Assembly: GCF_000344685.1 (NCBI RefSeq) | Contig: NW_006920412.1 | Coordinates: forward strand, 1,595,384-1,659,383 | Length of the DNA: 64,000 nucleotides | Origin: Gloeophyllum trabeum ATCC 11539 | Taxonomy: Eukaryota > Basidiomycota > Agaricomycetes > Gloeophyllales > Gloeophyllaceae | Direction of reading: 5' to 3' | Part shown: positions 47,175 to 58,024 of the stretch, piece after piece | Layout of the letters: each line of letters starts with the position of its first letter | Position numbering within the stretch: the stretch's first letter is position 1 | Notes under the pieces: generated by a model | Databases searched by the model: none | What the model saw: the letters and a program-made list of their open reading frames with translations, nothing else | Told to the model about the DNA's origin: nothing | Translations under genes and position numbers: made by a program

Positions 47175-50100
47175 TCATAAGGAGTGGCCGGCGTCCCAAC
47201 TAGATGGAGGTGGTCGAGAGAAGATGGTGGCGGTTGTCTCGGACGATGGTGGTCTTGCCTCCGCTAGCGATAATCGAGATTGGGACATCTCTGGGGCGAA
47301 AGCGCGAACTTCGCGAGACTGGTCCACCTTTAAGTGGGTTATGACGTCCGAAACCTCATTGGGTAACGGCCGCGAAGTCTGAAAGAACTTTTCTAAACCT
47401 GGAATTAGAGGGAGAAGCAACATAAATTATTCTCAAATACACACCTACGATGAGGCGCACAAGCCGAGACACTCCTATCCTGACGTCGACAACGTTGTCC
47501 TTTGCCAAGGTTGCCAGTGTCCTCCAGAGCTCAGTGTCCGTGATGAGGGTCGGACCAGCGTCCGAAAGGACCAAGGCTTCCTGGCACGAGATGTACCTGC
47601 AGGTCCAAGTCAGTCTACGCCACGACTCCTGTGATATTCATACGCACGTATTACGTTTCCTGAAGGTCGAAGAGGAGGCGAGTTGCCGAATATCCTCGCT
47701 CAGACTTTCCAGAATATCCCGGCGTTGCGAGAACACACGGAAGTAAGCGGGTACCTACAATTGCAATTAGGATGGCGGATGTATAACATAATGAAAGTGG
47801 ACGTACGGAAGATACTGCCGCGGCACGCACAGCTGCGACATCGTCTTGCAGCCCAAGCTTCAACAACGACCGGAGAAGACCAGGAGTATCCGCGATAAGC
47901 CCCAGAAGAGCCTGGAGGGTGTGGGCAGCAACGTCCCTCTCCCGCCAACCCCGCAATGCGCCCGAAGACCAGGCTTGCTGCAGGGTCTGAACGACAACGA
48001 CTCTCTCAGGCCGCCCGAGGGCACCCACAAAAGTCTCCAGGCTCTCGGCGGCTTTAAGCCGCACCTCGCTATCGCTGCCCTTGATGCACTCGAGCCATAA
48101 CGGCACAAGATCCCGTTTCGAGTGCTCAGGCCCAATGATCTTGGCTATCTCGCCGACACTGGCAGCAAGTGTCTTCCGCACCCTCGGTGTTGGGTCTTTG
48201 GCTAGCGCAACGTAAGACTCGCGGAGTTCACCCCAACGAGCACGTCCGAGAGTGAGCGCCACCGCAGGGAAATTGAATGCGCATATGAGTAGGCGAGCTG
48301 GGTCGTCTCCTAGTAGGATAAAATCTCCCGGGTCAGTGACCCACGGTGATCTCGGCGTAGTTTTGGCTGATGGTGTCGTATTGCGCCTCTTCTGCCGGCT
48401 ATCATTCGCTTTCCTGCCAAGAAATAGGTCCAATAATTCGTCGGGTGGCCCGTCCTTGTCGTTATGGAAAGTATATATCACTTCTCCGAGCGCCTCGAGT
48501 AACCCTGACCGGACCGGGCCTTCGGGGTCTCGAGCCAAGGGTGGTATCGTCTTGAGTGCCAACAAGCGACGCTGCGTGGGAGGCAATCGAGATAACAGGC
48601 CCGGCAAAGCAAATATTGCGGAATGGCGTACGTGCCATTCGGAGTCAACGCATAGTGACTCGAATAGTGGGAGCTGGATTACCGATGAGCGTCACACCCG
48701 AGCAGAGGTATACTCCAAAAACATGACGTACCAGTGAGGTTATGACAATCTCCAACGGTACAACCTTGGCGAGAGCACCCAAAGCGAATGATGCTTCCCT
48801 CCTGACCCAGTATATCGGATCGCGACCGACCCTACCGACCTCTTTGACAAAGGCAGCCTGGATGTCCTCATCTAACGAGCCTACGAAGCAGCGTCACAGT
48901 GAGACTACTATGAAGCCACTACAATCGAAATACTCACAAGTAGCAGAGAGAGCAGCCATCAAGCTCATGCTGGAGACCTTGCCTACAGCAGCTTGTTCCC
49001 CGGCATCTGTTTCCAGATCTGTGAGGTCAGAGGGAGTATCGGCGTCATCTTCCTCCAGGGCGACGCCCATCTGCCCAGCGTGTTGATCTTTCCCTCCAGC
49101 GAACTTATCTGGCATGTGTATCTCCGGCATATCATCCGGAGAAATGCCCGACAGCCATGAGTCGGATGACTCCGTACTAGGCCCGACCACGTCATGTTCT
49201 CTTACCTGCGGAGAGGCGAGCGCAGCATTTTGAATGGGAGAGACGGGTTCGGGAGGGGAGGTTGGCGAAGGAGCTGACATTCCGCTGGCGGGAGACAGGT
49301 CAGGTGTGAGACTTTGAGACGATTGAGAAGAGGCTGAGGATCCGGAGGAGATGGAGGAAGGCGAGGAAGTCCCCGCTGCTTGGGACAAGGCAGCGGAAAC
49401 TTTATCGAGAGGATTAGACCTTGCACTTGCAAGAGGCGTTGGTGTTCCAGATGACGGTGTCGACTGTGGGGAATCCGCAGCTGAAGACGGAGGTGATGGT
49501 GAGGCAGACTCCTCGGGAACGTCTGACAGTGCAGGGAAATACGGGTTCACGCTAGCATCCGTGCCTTTGTTACCGGCAAATAACTCCGGGTTAGCAGGCG
49601 TGCTAGGTGCGGTCCACCAAACTTCTGGGCGGTCGTCTTCGTCCTCCGACAGACTCTGTTCACCCTCCTGATCCAGTCTGCTCATGCCAATAACGACTTG
49701 ATGCAACAGCTCGCGCTCGAAGAGCTGCCTCTCCACGTTCCCGAGCAAGCCATTGTCAGCCGAATCGTGCGCCGTCCGCAGACGTGCTAAAATATCCACG
49801 ACAGCGGCTCTAGCAGGGGCTCCTACCAGTCGGTTCGGGCTCAAAAGCAGAGTCCCAAGGATGGGTGTGAAGGCAGCCACGGGGATTAGAGGTTCGTCTG
49901 TCTCGTAATCCGGTTCGGCCTCAACTACTCGGCAGTTCTGCCATGCGCACGATCAATGATCCCAGCGTCAGTCCTACTTCTGAGGCACAGAGTGATGAAC
50001 GTACGGAAATAAACCACCACATGATGGGCACCAACTCGCAAGCGAGGGCTTCCTTGACGGACTCCTCTAACGAAGGACGTTGGGATGAGGTCAACCACTT

Positions 50101-50767
50101 TTACTGCCATCGACATACCTTGATCAGTGGCAAGATTGCTTAAGAGAGGTAGAACAAAGTCTACAGCTTCTCGAGGGGCGACTTCCTGTAGGAACTCAAT
50201 TAAGGCGTGAGATATATATATCCTGCTAGAAGAACGGAACGTTAGAAAGGGGCACATGAATATTGCTTAAGCGACTTTCCTGTGGAATGCGGCACCGCTA
50301 CGTGCTAATAAATAGATTTTCTCTAGCGCGCTGAGTGATTCATCGTCAAAGGCCAAGTCCTGGCCTTCATCAGGGTTAGGAATGGCATCCGGAGGAGGTG
50401 CTCGTTCTGGATTCCCTGGAGAGGGGATCTCGATGCTAAAATCAGTACGATGAGATGTATTGAAAGGATTGCCGGGAGGGCGCTCGTGAAAAGGGGATGG
50501 AGGACGCGTCGAGAAGGAGGGGGAGGGGTGTTGTTCGTCGTATCCAGCGTTTACATGGGAGGGAATAGAGGGTAGCATGCCATACATCGGCGGGGGTGAT
50601 GGCGGTCTAGTGGAAGGGCCCGAATCAGGCAAGGCGAGCTGGGAAAGCGGCGGCTTGATGGACGGCTTTGGGAAATCGTGCCGTGGAGCGGCAGGCTCGG
50701 GGTGGATAAAATTGTTGTAAAGCGGGGTCGGGTCAATGACGGACACTGCAGCACCCATACAAGTCAA
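47175..50767 (-). CDS. PPP4R1: Protein phosphatase 4 regulatory subunit 1-like HEAT-repeat protein
   Basis: A large scaffold subunit, about 1,000 residues, expected to bind a PP4-type catalytic subunit. The N-terminus is disordered and Pro-rich (from ATG 50767, or the in-frame ATG at 50758) and ends in DDESLSALEKIYLLARSGAAFHR. HEAT-like helices follow: RIYISHALIEFLQEVAPREAV, FVLPLLSNLATDQ, VVKEALACELVPIMWWFIS. A long Ser/Pro/acidic insert (about 49000-49680) separates these from the C-terminal HEAT array: LDEDIQAAFVKEVGRVGRD, LFESLCVDSEWHVRHSAIFAL, VRKTLAASVGEIAKIIGPE, VRLKAAESLETFVGALG, LWRTLATLAKDNVVDVRIG and LIPGLEKFF near the end. The WHVR and DxxVRxxxA helix pattern resembles PPP4R1. About nine exons. 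No catalytic motif. Confidence 0.75.
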
Positions 50768-51566
50768 TACGCGCGGTGTATGGAAGAGAAGAGCACGAAA
50801 ACGAACTCCTAGGCGCGTCCTTAAGAAGCGCTAGTAGTTGAGCAGCAAGGCATGACAAGTCAGCTGAGCAACTCACACGAGGAATGGAAAACGGCGGAAA
50901 AGGCCGCTGGGTTAGAGGAGGGGGGTGCGAGTGACGCAAGAGCAGTAGGGGGTGTTATAGATTGCTGCCGAGCGGACGAGCGGGCGGCAGGCTGGCATCA
51001 ACTCGTTGCAGGCGCAAGACGAGTTCCGGTATTCGGTCGCTTAGTGACTGACACCACAAGTACAACGCGCAAGAGCAGCAGACGGGCGGGCGAGGAACAA
51101 AGCGGCGGATTGTGGCTTGTGGCAGCTGCGAGCGGAAGAATTAATTGGAGGGCAGCGGGCGAGGCGGGGCAGCTGGCGGCGCAACAAGACAAGTGTTTTG
51201 CAGAAAATTACTAGCAGAACAAAACAGACAAATCTCGGAGAGGAGCCGGAGGTTAAGTATACTCTCCTGCCCACATGGTCTAGGCTGTCCGTGACGTCAC
51301 CGTCTTCGCGCCTTCTGCCCCGTCCTCGGATCACAACCCAATCCCCCGAGGTCCGCCGCGTCCCTCTGCGGTACCATTCAGCCCGCCATCGGTGCCTGCC
51401 GGACCTTGCGCGGCGCGGCGCCTGGACGCGCGGGGACCATGGTCCGCGACCGCCGATCAGCGATCTCTCCCTTGTTTATCTGACAGCGACTAACCCAGCC
51501 TTGCGATCATACACAGTCTATTACAACAGTCGCAGTACAACAGCCAGTCATGATACACCCGTGACA
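50768..51566. other. Intergenic, promoter side of the PPP4R1-like gene
   Basis: 0.8 kb rich in GC and purine runs. A plus-strand open frame at 51117-51797 overlaps the 3' end of the aminotransferase and looks like a shadow. No gene accepted. Confidence 0.4.
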
Positions 51567-53400
51567 CTACAATTCGCCCCTCACCACCTTGTCCAGGTTC
51601 TCCGCAAAGTACCTGATGTTCTTGCTGTTCAGCCCCGCCATCGAAATCCGCCCGTTCGTCGTAAGATAAATATGCGCCTTCTCCGTGAGTGCCTTCGACT
51701 GCGTGGCGTTAATGCCGGTGAAACTGCCGTGTTCGACGTCCGTAAGTCAGCGCGTCAGAAACCCTGTTGCTCCACAAACCTGAACATCCCAATCTGATTG
51801 ATTATATGATCCCAGTTCCCTGGCGTCTTCAGCTCGTGGCTCAACAGTCGGTGCAGCTCCTTGCGCATATCAATGATACGTCCCGACATCGTCTTGATGT
51901 CTCTCTTCCATTCTTCGAACAGTCCCGGGTCGTTTAGGATGAGTGCGATCTATGGAGTCCCGGCGTCTGGTTCAGAACTGCTCCGGACATCGTCATCGCG
52001 CACGCCTACATACCAATCGCGCACCGTAGGCCGGAGGATTACTGATCTCGCTCCGCTGCAGGACCGCCAGCTGACTCCGCACACGGTCTGCTGCCTCCTT
52101 CGTGGGGGTAACAACATGGAGTGCACCCACACGCTCGCCGTACAGTCCGGCGTTCTTGGCAAAGCTCTGACGAGTGCAAATACACATACCATCAGCCAAT
52201 TCCGCATAATGAAAGACGCCAATGAGATTTCATAGATGAAGCGGTGACATACCTGGCAGACTAGCAATGAAATACCTCTCTCCACAAAGTACCGCACAGC
52301 ACTAGCATCCCGGTCTAGATCACCACTGGCAAAACCTTGATACGCGCAATCAAAGAATACATAGTGCTTCTTCTCCACGATGATATCTGCAATCTTCTCC
52401 CATTGCTCATGCGTAGGGTCGACACCAGTGGGATTGTGCGCACACGCGTGCAGCAAGAAGACGGAACGTGGCGTCGCAGTTCGCAGGCTGTTCAGAAAGC
52501 CCTCGAAGTCCAAGCCAATCGTTTTGGGGTCATAGTACGGGTAGTTGAGCGGCTCTATGCCCACGTTACGGAATATTTGGTAGTGGTTCACTGCAGGCAC
52601 ACAAATGAAAAGAGTCAGTGCCTCATTTCATTTCCGACGACTGGAGATCCATAGAGAAGCGAAGGCTCCGGAGGGATCGGAGTGGTCCAACTTACCCCAC
52701 GTCGGATTACTGAGATAAACCTGCTTCGGCCCATCCCACGAATAAAAGCGGCTTAAAAATAGTGCACCAAGATGGTTCGCGCCTGTCCCTGAAATCGTCT
52801 GCGCGCTGACGGCTCTACCCTCTCGCAACGCTGGAGAATCAGCACCCAGAATCAACTTGGCAGCTGCAGACGTGTACTCCGGGAGACCGAGGATGGGGAG
52901 GTATTCGTGGTCGACGTTAGGGTCCTTGAGCAGAATCTCGTTCGCCTAGACCAGGGTGCACCAGAGCCCAAGATCAACACGTACAAGGAGGTATTTTGGG
53001 AATGCTCCCGCGAAGGCTCGGTACGTACCTTTTGGACCACGGGCAGCACCCAAGGCTTGTTATCGTCATCTCTGTAAGCTCCCACCCCCAGATTAACCTT
53101 CTGAGGGAAAGGATCTGCCTTGTAAGCGGCAGTAAGCTGGAAGATACTGCAACAAATAGATCAGCGATGCCTCCGTGAGTGAAGCCGGGGTATGGGGCAC
53201 AGCGGATGAAAGAAATTGCGAACCTGTCCGGGGGGGCCAGCGGAACGTTATCCCAAGTTTCTACCAATCCCAACGAACCAATCGCACATCAGCAAACCCT
53301 AACCAAGGTGCCTGGTACTAATCCGGCTGATCCTACCTGCTGCCATCTCTTTCTTGCCAGATACGTGGTTCAAGACCTGCTTGATCCTGGGCGTTGCCAT
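51567..53400 (-). CDS. Aspartate aminotransferase
   Basis: PLP enzyme interconverting aspartate + 2-oxoglutarate and oxaloacetate + glutamate. From ATG 53400: MATPRIKQVLNHVSGKKEMAA, then after an intron ETWDNVPLAPPD, FQLTAAYKADPFPQKVNLGVGAYRD and KPWVLPVVQK. Next are HEYLPILGLPEYTSAAAKLI, TISGTGANHLGALFLSRFY and FLLHACAHNPTGVDPTHEQW. FFDCAYQGFASGDLDRDASA and SFAKNAGLYGERVGAL, which has the PLP Lys, follow. The C-terminus is ATQSKALTEKAHIYLTTNGRIS, MAGLNSKNIRYFAENLDK, ending GEL. Many short introns (about nine). An upstream in-frame ATG (53493) would add 31 residues with several Arg and Ser that could target mitochondria, so I leave the isoform (AAT1 or AAT2 type) open. Confidence 0.9.
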
Positions 53401-54103
53401 ACGCGATCGAGGGACGGAACCAAAAGACAGGCGGGGTGCGTATTTGTTCAACGGACAAGAAGGCGCACAATTAATGGGATGAACGGTATACAACTGATGA
53501 TGACTTACGGGCTAGCTTGATATCAAGTGCTGGTGGCGGACCCGGCACACGTGATAAATGCTTTGGCGCCTGTCGGTCGTAAGTATGAGCAGCAACGGAA
53601 GGAAGGAGTCCAAAATCTCACTACTATCACAGCGTTCCCGGTTGTGGAATGGGTCGAGGGACAGCAACGGATGGGGAACGCGACACTGTACTGGAGTCAC
53701 CTTATTTATGCGGAGAATCGATCTGGGCACACCCCGCAATCAGGATCACAATCTAACTGTGCCGCTCAAGTGCCGCGACCTCAATACCGCCCATCCAGAG
53801 CGCATCCATTTCATATGACTGGACACATGCTATGCTCTTATGAACGCTGGCAAACGACAGCTGCAATGTCCAAAACATAAGGTGTACACAACCCGCACAA
53901 TATGCCGTGTAATATTATACCGTGACTCTATAATCCTGGATGAGGAGAAATACAACTTGATACATGAAGATAGTCGTGATAAATGGTGGTATGTATGTGT
54001 CCGAGATATGGTCTGCAGTCACTAAAGGCCTGATTAGCAGGCTATGGTGGGACGGGATGATGACGGGTAGATGGGGGATAAATGGGGGAGTGGTGAAGGG
54101 TCA
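53401..54103. other. Intergenic, no gene seen
   Basis: Upstream of the aminotransferase and downstream of the AN1 gene. Open frames of 75-117 codons at 53527-53880 have no recognisable content. Confidence 0.4.
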
Positions 54104-54399
54104 TCATGCCATGGCCATCTTGGGGGCCACCGTCCGCTCGCTCTCCAGCTTAGCCTTGTTGCGCTCGAAAGCCTGCTGTCTGCAGTCCTGCAAGTTGGTG
54201 CAGTTATGATGTTCTGGGAGGCGGTGCTAATAGGAGGAAGGATGCGAAGTTAGTGGCAAATTCCAGCGGCGTTAATGGGGTGCCAACGTACGTTGCCGCA
54301 GAACTCATGTCTGCAGTGCGGGCATGAGCCAACGAGACGGAGTGCAGCGGAGTTGCACTGTTGCTCGGCGGTGAATTGACAGCGCTTCTTGCCAGCCAT
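54104..54399 (-). CDS. AN1-type zinc-finger protein (small)
   Basis: A two-exon gene for about 75 residues. Exon 1, MAGKKRCQFTAEQQCNSAAL then VGSCPHCRHEFCG, supplies Cys ligands C-x(7)-C...C-x2-C-x4-C. Exon 2, HRLPEHHNCTNLQDCRQQAF, supplies the His/Cys ligands of an AN1 finger. The end is a Lys/Glu helix (ERNKAKLESERTVAPKMAMA). Small single-AN1 proteins such as yeast Tmc1 are proteotoxic-stress genes linked to the proteasome. That role is family inference. A TATA box lies about 180 bp upstream of the ATG, as in inducible genes. The intron is about 54200-54290. Confidence 0.78.
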
Positions 54400-55338
54400 G
54401 ACGTTCGTAAGTACGTGAGAGTGGGAGTCTGACGACGAGGACGGAGTCAGTATGTGCTGGGAAGATGGCGACGAAGGCGACAACTCACAAGGCTAAGCTG
54501 GAGAGGGGGCGGACAGTGTCGGAGAGTGAGTTGCAGATAAGGTGGGACGTACCGGAAGGCGAGCGGGAGCGGAGGCTTATATAGGGAGCACTGGGAGGGA
54601 CGCGTCAGCCCTCTTAGGTTGGGTCACGTGACATAATGAGGTCGATCTGAGATCCTCTCTCGCAGCCGAAGCCGCCCCGCTGCCATTGGCAATTGGCGGT
54701 GCCAACAAAACAACGTGGCCTCTGCCAAAGAGTTCCGCCTGCCTGATGCCTTTCAACAATGCTTTATACACGTTGCTTATGACAGTCCACGGCCTGTTGC
54801 AACATGCATCATTTGTTCTACGAATTCCTGCAAATTTACCGCTGAAATTTCGCTCGCCGGAAAACTGGCGACCCGCTCGGGACGGCATGGCTTCCGTATC
54901 GACATACCCCCGCCTTATTTGTCAGACTACGCGCACCAGAGTTATGCCTCCCAACGCACAGCATGTCCAACCTTTGTCCGTAAAATGTCAGCATCCGAGC
55001 CTCTGAACTGGATTGCTTGCCTTCGCCCCCGCTTCTGCACCGTGACCGAACGTTCAGGATGTTGCTCGGAGCCTGCTCACGCCGTATGCCAGTTTAAAGT
55101 CCTGCGTTTCACTTTTACTTCCGTTGGACTGCCCGACTCTTTTGGCTCCTTTTGTGAATTCAATGGGGAAGCGGCTGTTTCACACGGCCCATTCTGACAA
55201 CAATCGCGGATCCCCGTAGCTCCCATCCGTCAACAGTCCATGTTTATACTTATCACTATCCGGAAACTATGGAAATAGCTGATCGTATAATAAGATGTAT
55301 CCGAGAGGACGTGGTGCTTCCTCTGAGGCTCGCTGATG
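54400..55338. other. Intergenic between AN1 gene and MITE
   Basis: The promoter of the AN1 gene is on the left. A plus-strand frame at 54715-55197 is open for 160 codons but has no recognisable content or conserved pattern. I do not call it a gene. Confidence 0.4.
54576..54584 (-). promoter_or_regulatory. TATA box of the AN1 zinc-finger gene
   Basis: CTATATAAG on the minus strand, 177 bp upstream of the start codon at 54399. Confidence 0.55.
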
Positions 55339-55944
55339 TAGTGTTGCTCCTGCAGTGAAGTTGCAGTGTCGCACAGTGGAGTTTTTGACACTTCAACCCG
55401 AGTGAAGTGAAGTTGAAGGCGCTTCAACGCCTTCATTGAAGTGGGCAGATCAGCCACGGAATATCCCGTAATATTCCCACGTACGCGTGGTGAAGGCACT
55501 GACTTGTCCTCGTAGGATGAACTTGGGGATATCTGCATATACATTGTACTCTTAAATACACTAATAATGCCCATACCATCTGCCAGGATGTACAATACCA
55601 AAAGTCGAGTCGACACCTTGTCATATGGACTCCTGACAAATTTCTTGAGCCCAGTGAAAACTGCCAGCATATCATGGAGGTTATCTGCCACAGCCGTTCT
55701 ATTGTTATCTCTGCACGGGGTATGACGCGGAGTAGATGCGACTCTGCGACTCGGACACCACTTGGACGCAGGGCGAGCGCGTCTGGTGGCGCGCGCTGCC
55801 ATTAACGGTCAGCACGTGGCCATGATCAGACTTCAATGCAGTCTTCAAAGGCAATTCAGGACAACTGTGCAGTGGGTGAAGTACGTCAAACTTGAAGTGA
55901 AGTGAGACAGTCTGCAAAGTCACCTCACTGCAGGAGCAACACTA
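55339..55944. mobile_element. MITE, hAT-type (8-bp target duplication)
   Basis: The ends are inverted repeats: TAGTGTTGCTCCTGCAGTGA at 55339 against its reverse complement ending at 55944 (at least 19 of 20 match). CGCTGATG flanks both ends directly (55331-55338 and 55945-55952), a perfect 8-bp target duplication. The interior holds repeated GAAGTGAAG and CACTTCA motifs near both ends, and an open minus-strand stretch (LHDMLAVFTGLKKFVRSPYD, then STRLLVLYILADG) that may be a remnant of a transposase or captured gene. 606 bp in all, so non-autonomous. It lies about 145 bp downstream of the syntaxin stop codon. Confidence 0.85.
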
Positions 55945-56088
55945 CGCTGATGTGCGAAGGAGCCCCGACGTAAAGGGCTATGGCACATAAATAAATGTCC
56001 AGGGTAAATGGGTCTGAATATACATAGACGACAGAACACCCGCAGGAATCGAGAACCAACCAACCACTCTGAAGGTATATAGTCAATG

Positions 56089-57644
56089 CTAGGTTGGAGT
56101 TCCAGTGACAACTGCTGTTGCGACAGCAGCTGCCGCCGCGGCTGCGGTGGACGGAGCCGCTGAACCACTTGCCGTGACGGTCTTAGTGCCATCTGACGAA
56201 CTCTTGTTCGTGTTGACGCGCTGAACGACCTCGATAGCGACGACGATGGCAATAATGGCGAGGATAACAAGTGAGATACCGAAGCAGATCCATCGCTTCT
56301 TTCGCGCAGCACGAGCCGAGTCCACTGCCTTCTCGGTGTAATTAAGACTAAACAACGATTATGAACACGGCCGTACGCGAGGACGAGTAATACTATTTAC
56401 TCACCCGACTTCCATGTCCTTCTCGACGTTGGCAGCGGTAGCTTCGATCGTGTTGATTTGCTCATCCTGCTGCTCAACAAGGATACTCATCTATAGGAGA
56501 GGGGTAAGGCAAGTCGTTGATTGACTGCAAGGAACCTACATCATTGAAAAGCTGTGCGAGCTCCGCCAGCGTGCTCTCGATCCTCTTGATATCTTCGTGC
56601 CGCGCTTGCACCTCACGGTATGCTGCCCGTGACTCGCCATACCGGTTAGAGTTCATCAACTACGAAGATGCTCAATTAATAAGAATCGGGTAGCCCCAAA
56701 CGATAGGCCGCTCACAGCTTGGCTGAATATCTGACCGCCGGACTCGTCGTTAACGACGGCCTTGATCTCCTCTGGTGTGGCATCCGGTTTCACTACGCGG
56801 AATCCTGTAAGCATGTATCTCCGTACGAGATCAAGGCAGATATACCAATTTTGAACTGCCGTTCCATCCGCTGCTTGTATCGCTGCCGATACTGCTGCTC
56901 AACACCCTGATAGTTTTGAATAGCCTCTACGAACTTCGACTTCACCAAAGCCGTCTAGCATGGAGGAACACTTGTTAGCAACTTCAATTTGCATGGAACT
57001 AGAGTAATGCGCCGAACCTGTTGTTTACGGATTTGGCCATCCCTCCCAGCACCACCCTGCCGCTCCAGATCCTTTATCCTACGTTTCAATTGGGAGCTCA
57101 GCGCACTCGTCTCTTGCACGAGATCCTCCAGGTCTTGCTGGTTCCGTTGTGCGGCGGCATCGTCCATGTTGTTCAGAGACCGCGAATGGAGGTCGCTGAT
57201 ACGGGCGACGTTGTCACTGAAAGCGCGTATGCTGTCCTGGAGCGACGCAATCTGCAGCCAGCAGTCAGTATCGTGTATGCTTGATTGCAAAAAACCGTCC
57301 GTACTTCATTGTAGAATTCCGTCATGCTGTCGCCTCCGCCGCCAGCCGCCATGTTAGACGTCAGATGCACTGTGCTTCCAGCGACTTCAGACATCTCATA
57401 GCTGCGGTCGTCTTGCTGAGCATATGGGTTGGCGCGTCGACTGCTGTAGCCCCCGGAAGCCTGCGTGGGGTACGAGTTCCTGTACGGCAGTCAAGAAAGA
57501 GTAAACATAGGGCGGTCGCGCTGAACTCACGAGTCATTGAAGCCACCCTGCTGTTGGGCCTGCAACACATCAACATAAGCGCACAATCCAGTCCCGCGAG
57601 GCAGCAGCGCTCACCCTCATAGCTGCTAATCTGTCTCTGGCCAT
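56089..57644 (-). CDS. SSO1: Plasma-membrane t-SNARE syntaxin (Sso1/Sso2 type)
   Basis: Qa-SNARE for fusion of exocytic vesicles with the plasma membrane. Exon 1 gives MARDRLAAMR, then a Gln/Gly/Tyr-rich N-peptide region (QQQGGFNDSY, ASGGYSSRRANPYAQQDD). The Habc bundle includes EFYNEIASLQDSIRAFSDNV, DDAAAQRNQQDLEDLVQET and SALSSQLKRRIKDLER. The SNARE helix runs through RHEDIKRIESTLAELAQLFN and DMSILVEQQDEQINTIEATA with the zero-layer Gln, then ANVEKDMEVGLNYTEKAV. A TM anchor RWICFGISLVILAIIAIVVAI follows. Unusually there are about 45 residues after the TM, rich in Ala, Thr and Ser and ending TGTPT. Most syntaxins stop soon after the anchor. About eight exons. Confidence 0.88.
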
Positions 57645-58024
57645 GGTGGTAACTAATGGATACCGTGTAACGTCGCGTCAGGGAAGAAGTGTGGAGACAA
57701 GCGTGGAGTGGGTATTAGTGTTTATTGCTGGCAGCAGTCAATGCTACAGCAGGTCGGGTAGCGAGGGGGGTTATCAAGGGCGTTTAAAGAGAGGCGGTGA
57801 GACAGCAGAGCGGTCTAGCGGCGTCGACGGTCCAGGGGGTATTCGGCGTCGAGCGCCAGTGATGGTGGGGAACATAAATAGACGGCAACGGCCGATTGGC
57901 TGCGTGTGTGACACTCGCACAGCTCTGAGGGCGGGGTGGCTGAAGCCTTCGTTGTTTCGGTTGGAATTAAGATTGAAACATAGCCATGAACTGTGCAACG
58001 ACTACGGCAGGACAAAGGCGCAGT
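57645..58024. other. Intergenic between SSO1 and ARG4
   Basis: 380 bp, the promoter side of the syntaxin gene and 3' flank of ARG4. A repeated GGGT/GGGG-rich stretch lies near 57760-57850. Nothing else seen. Confidence 0.4.

Noticed and set aside
51117..51797. 226-codon plus-strand frame
   Set aside because: Overlaps the conserved 3' exons of aspartate aminotransferase in antisense; no domain.
54715..55197. 160-codon plus-strand open frame upstream of the MITE
   Set aside because: No recognisable domain, no splice or codon pattern, and it overlaps the AN1 gene's promoter side. Chance frames of this length are common here.
55230..55802. 190-codon minus-strand frame inside and beside the MITE
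   Set aside because: It crosses the element's left terminal repeat and its target duplication, so it cannot be one gene; at most its middle part is a remnant.
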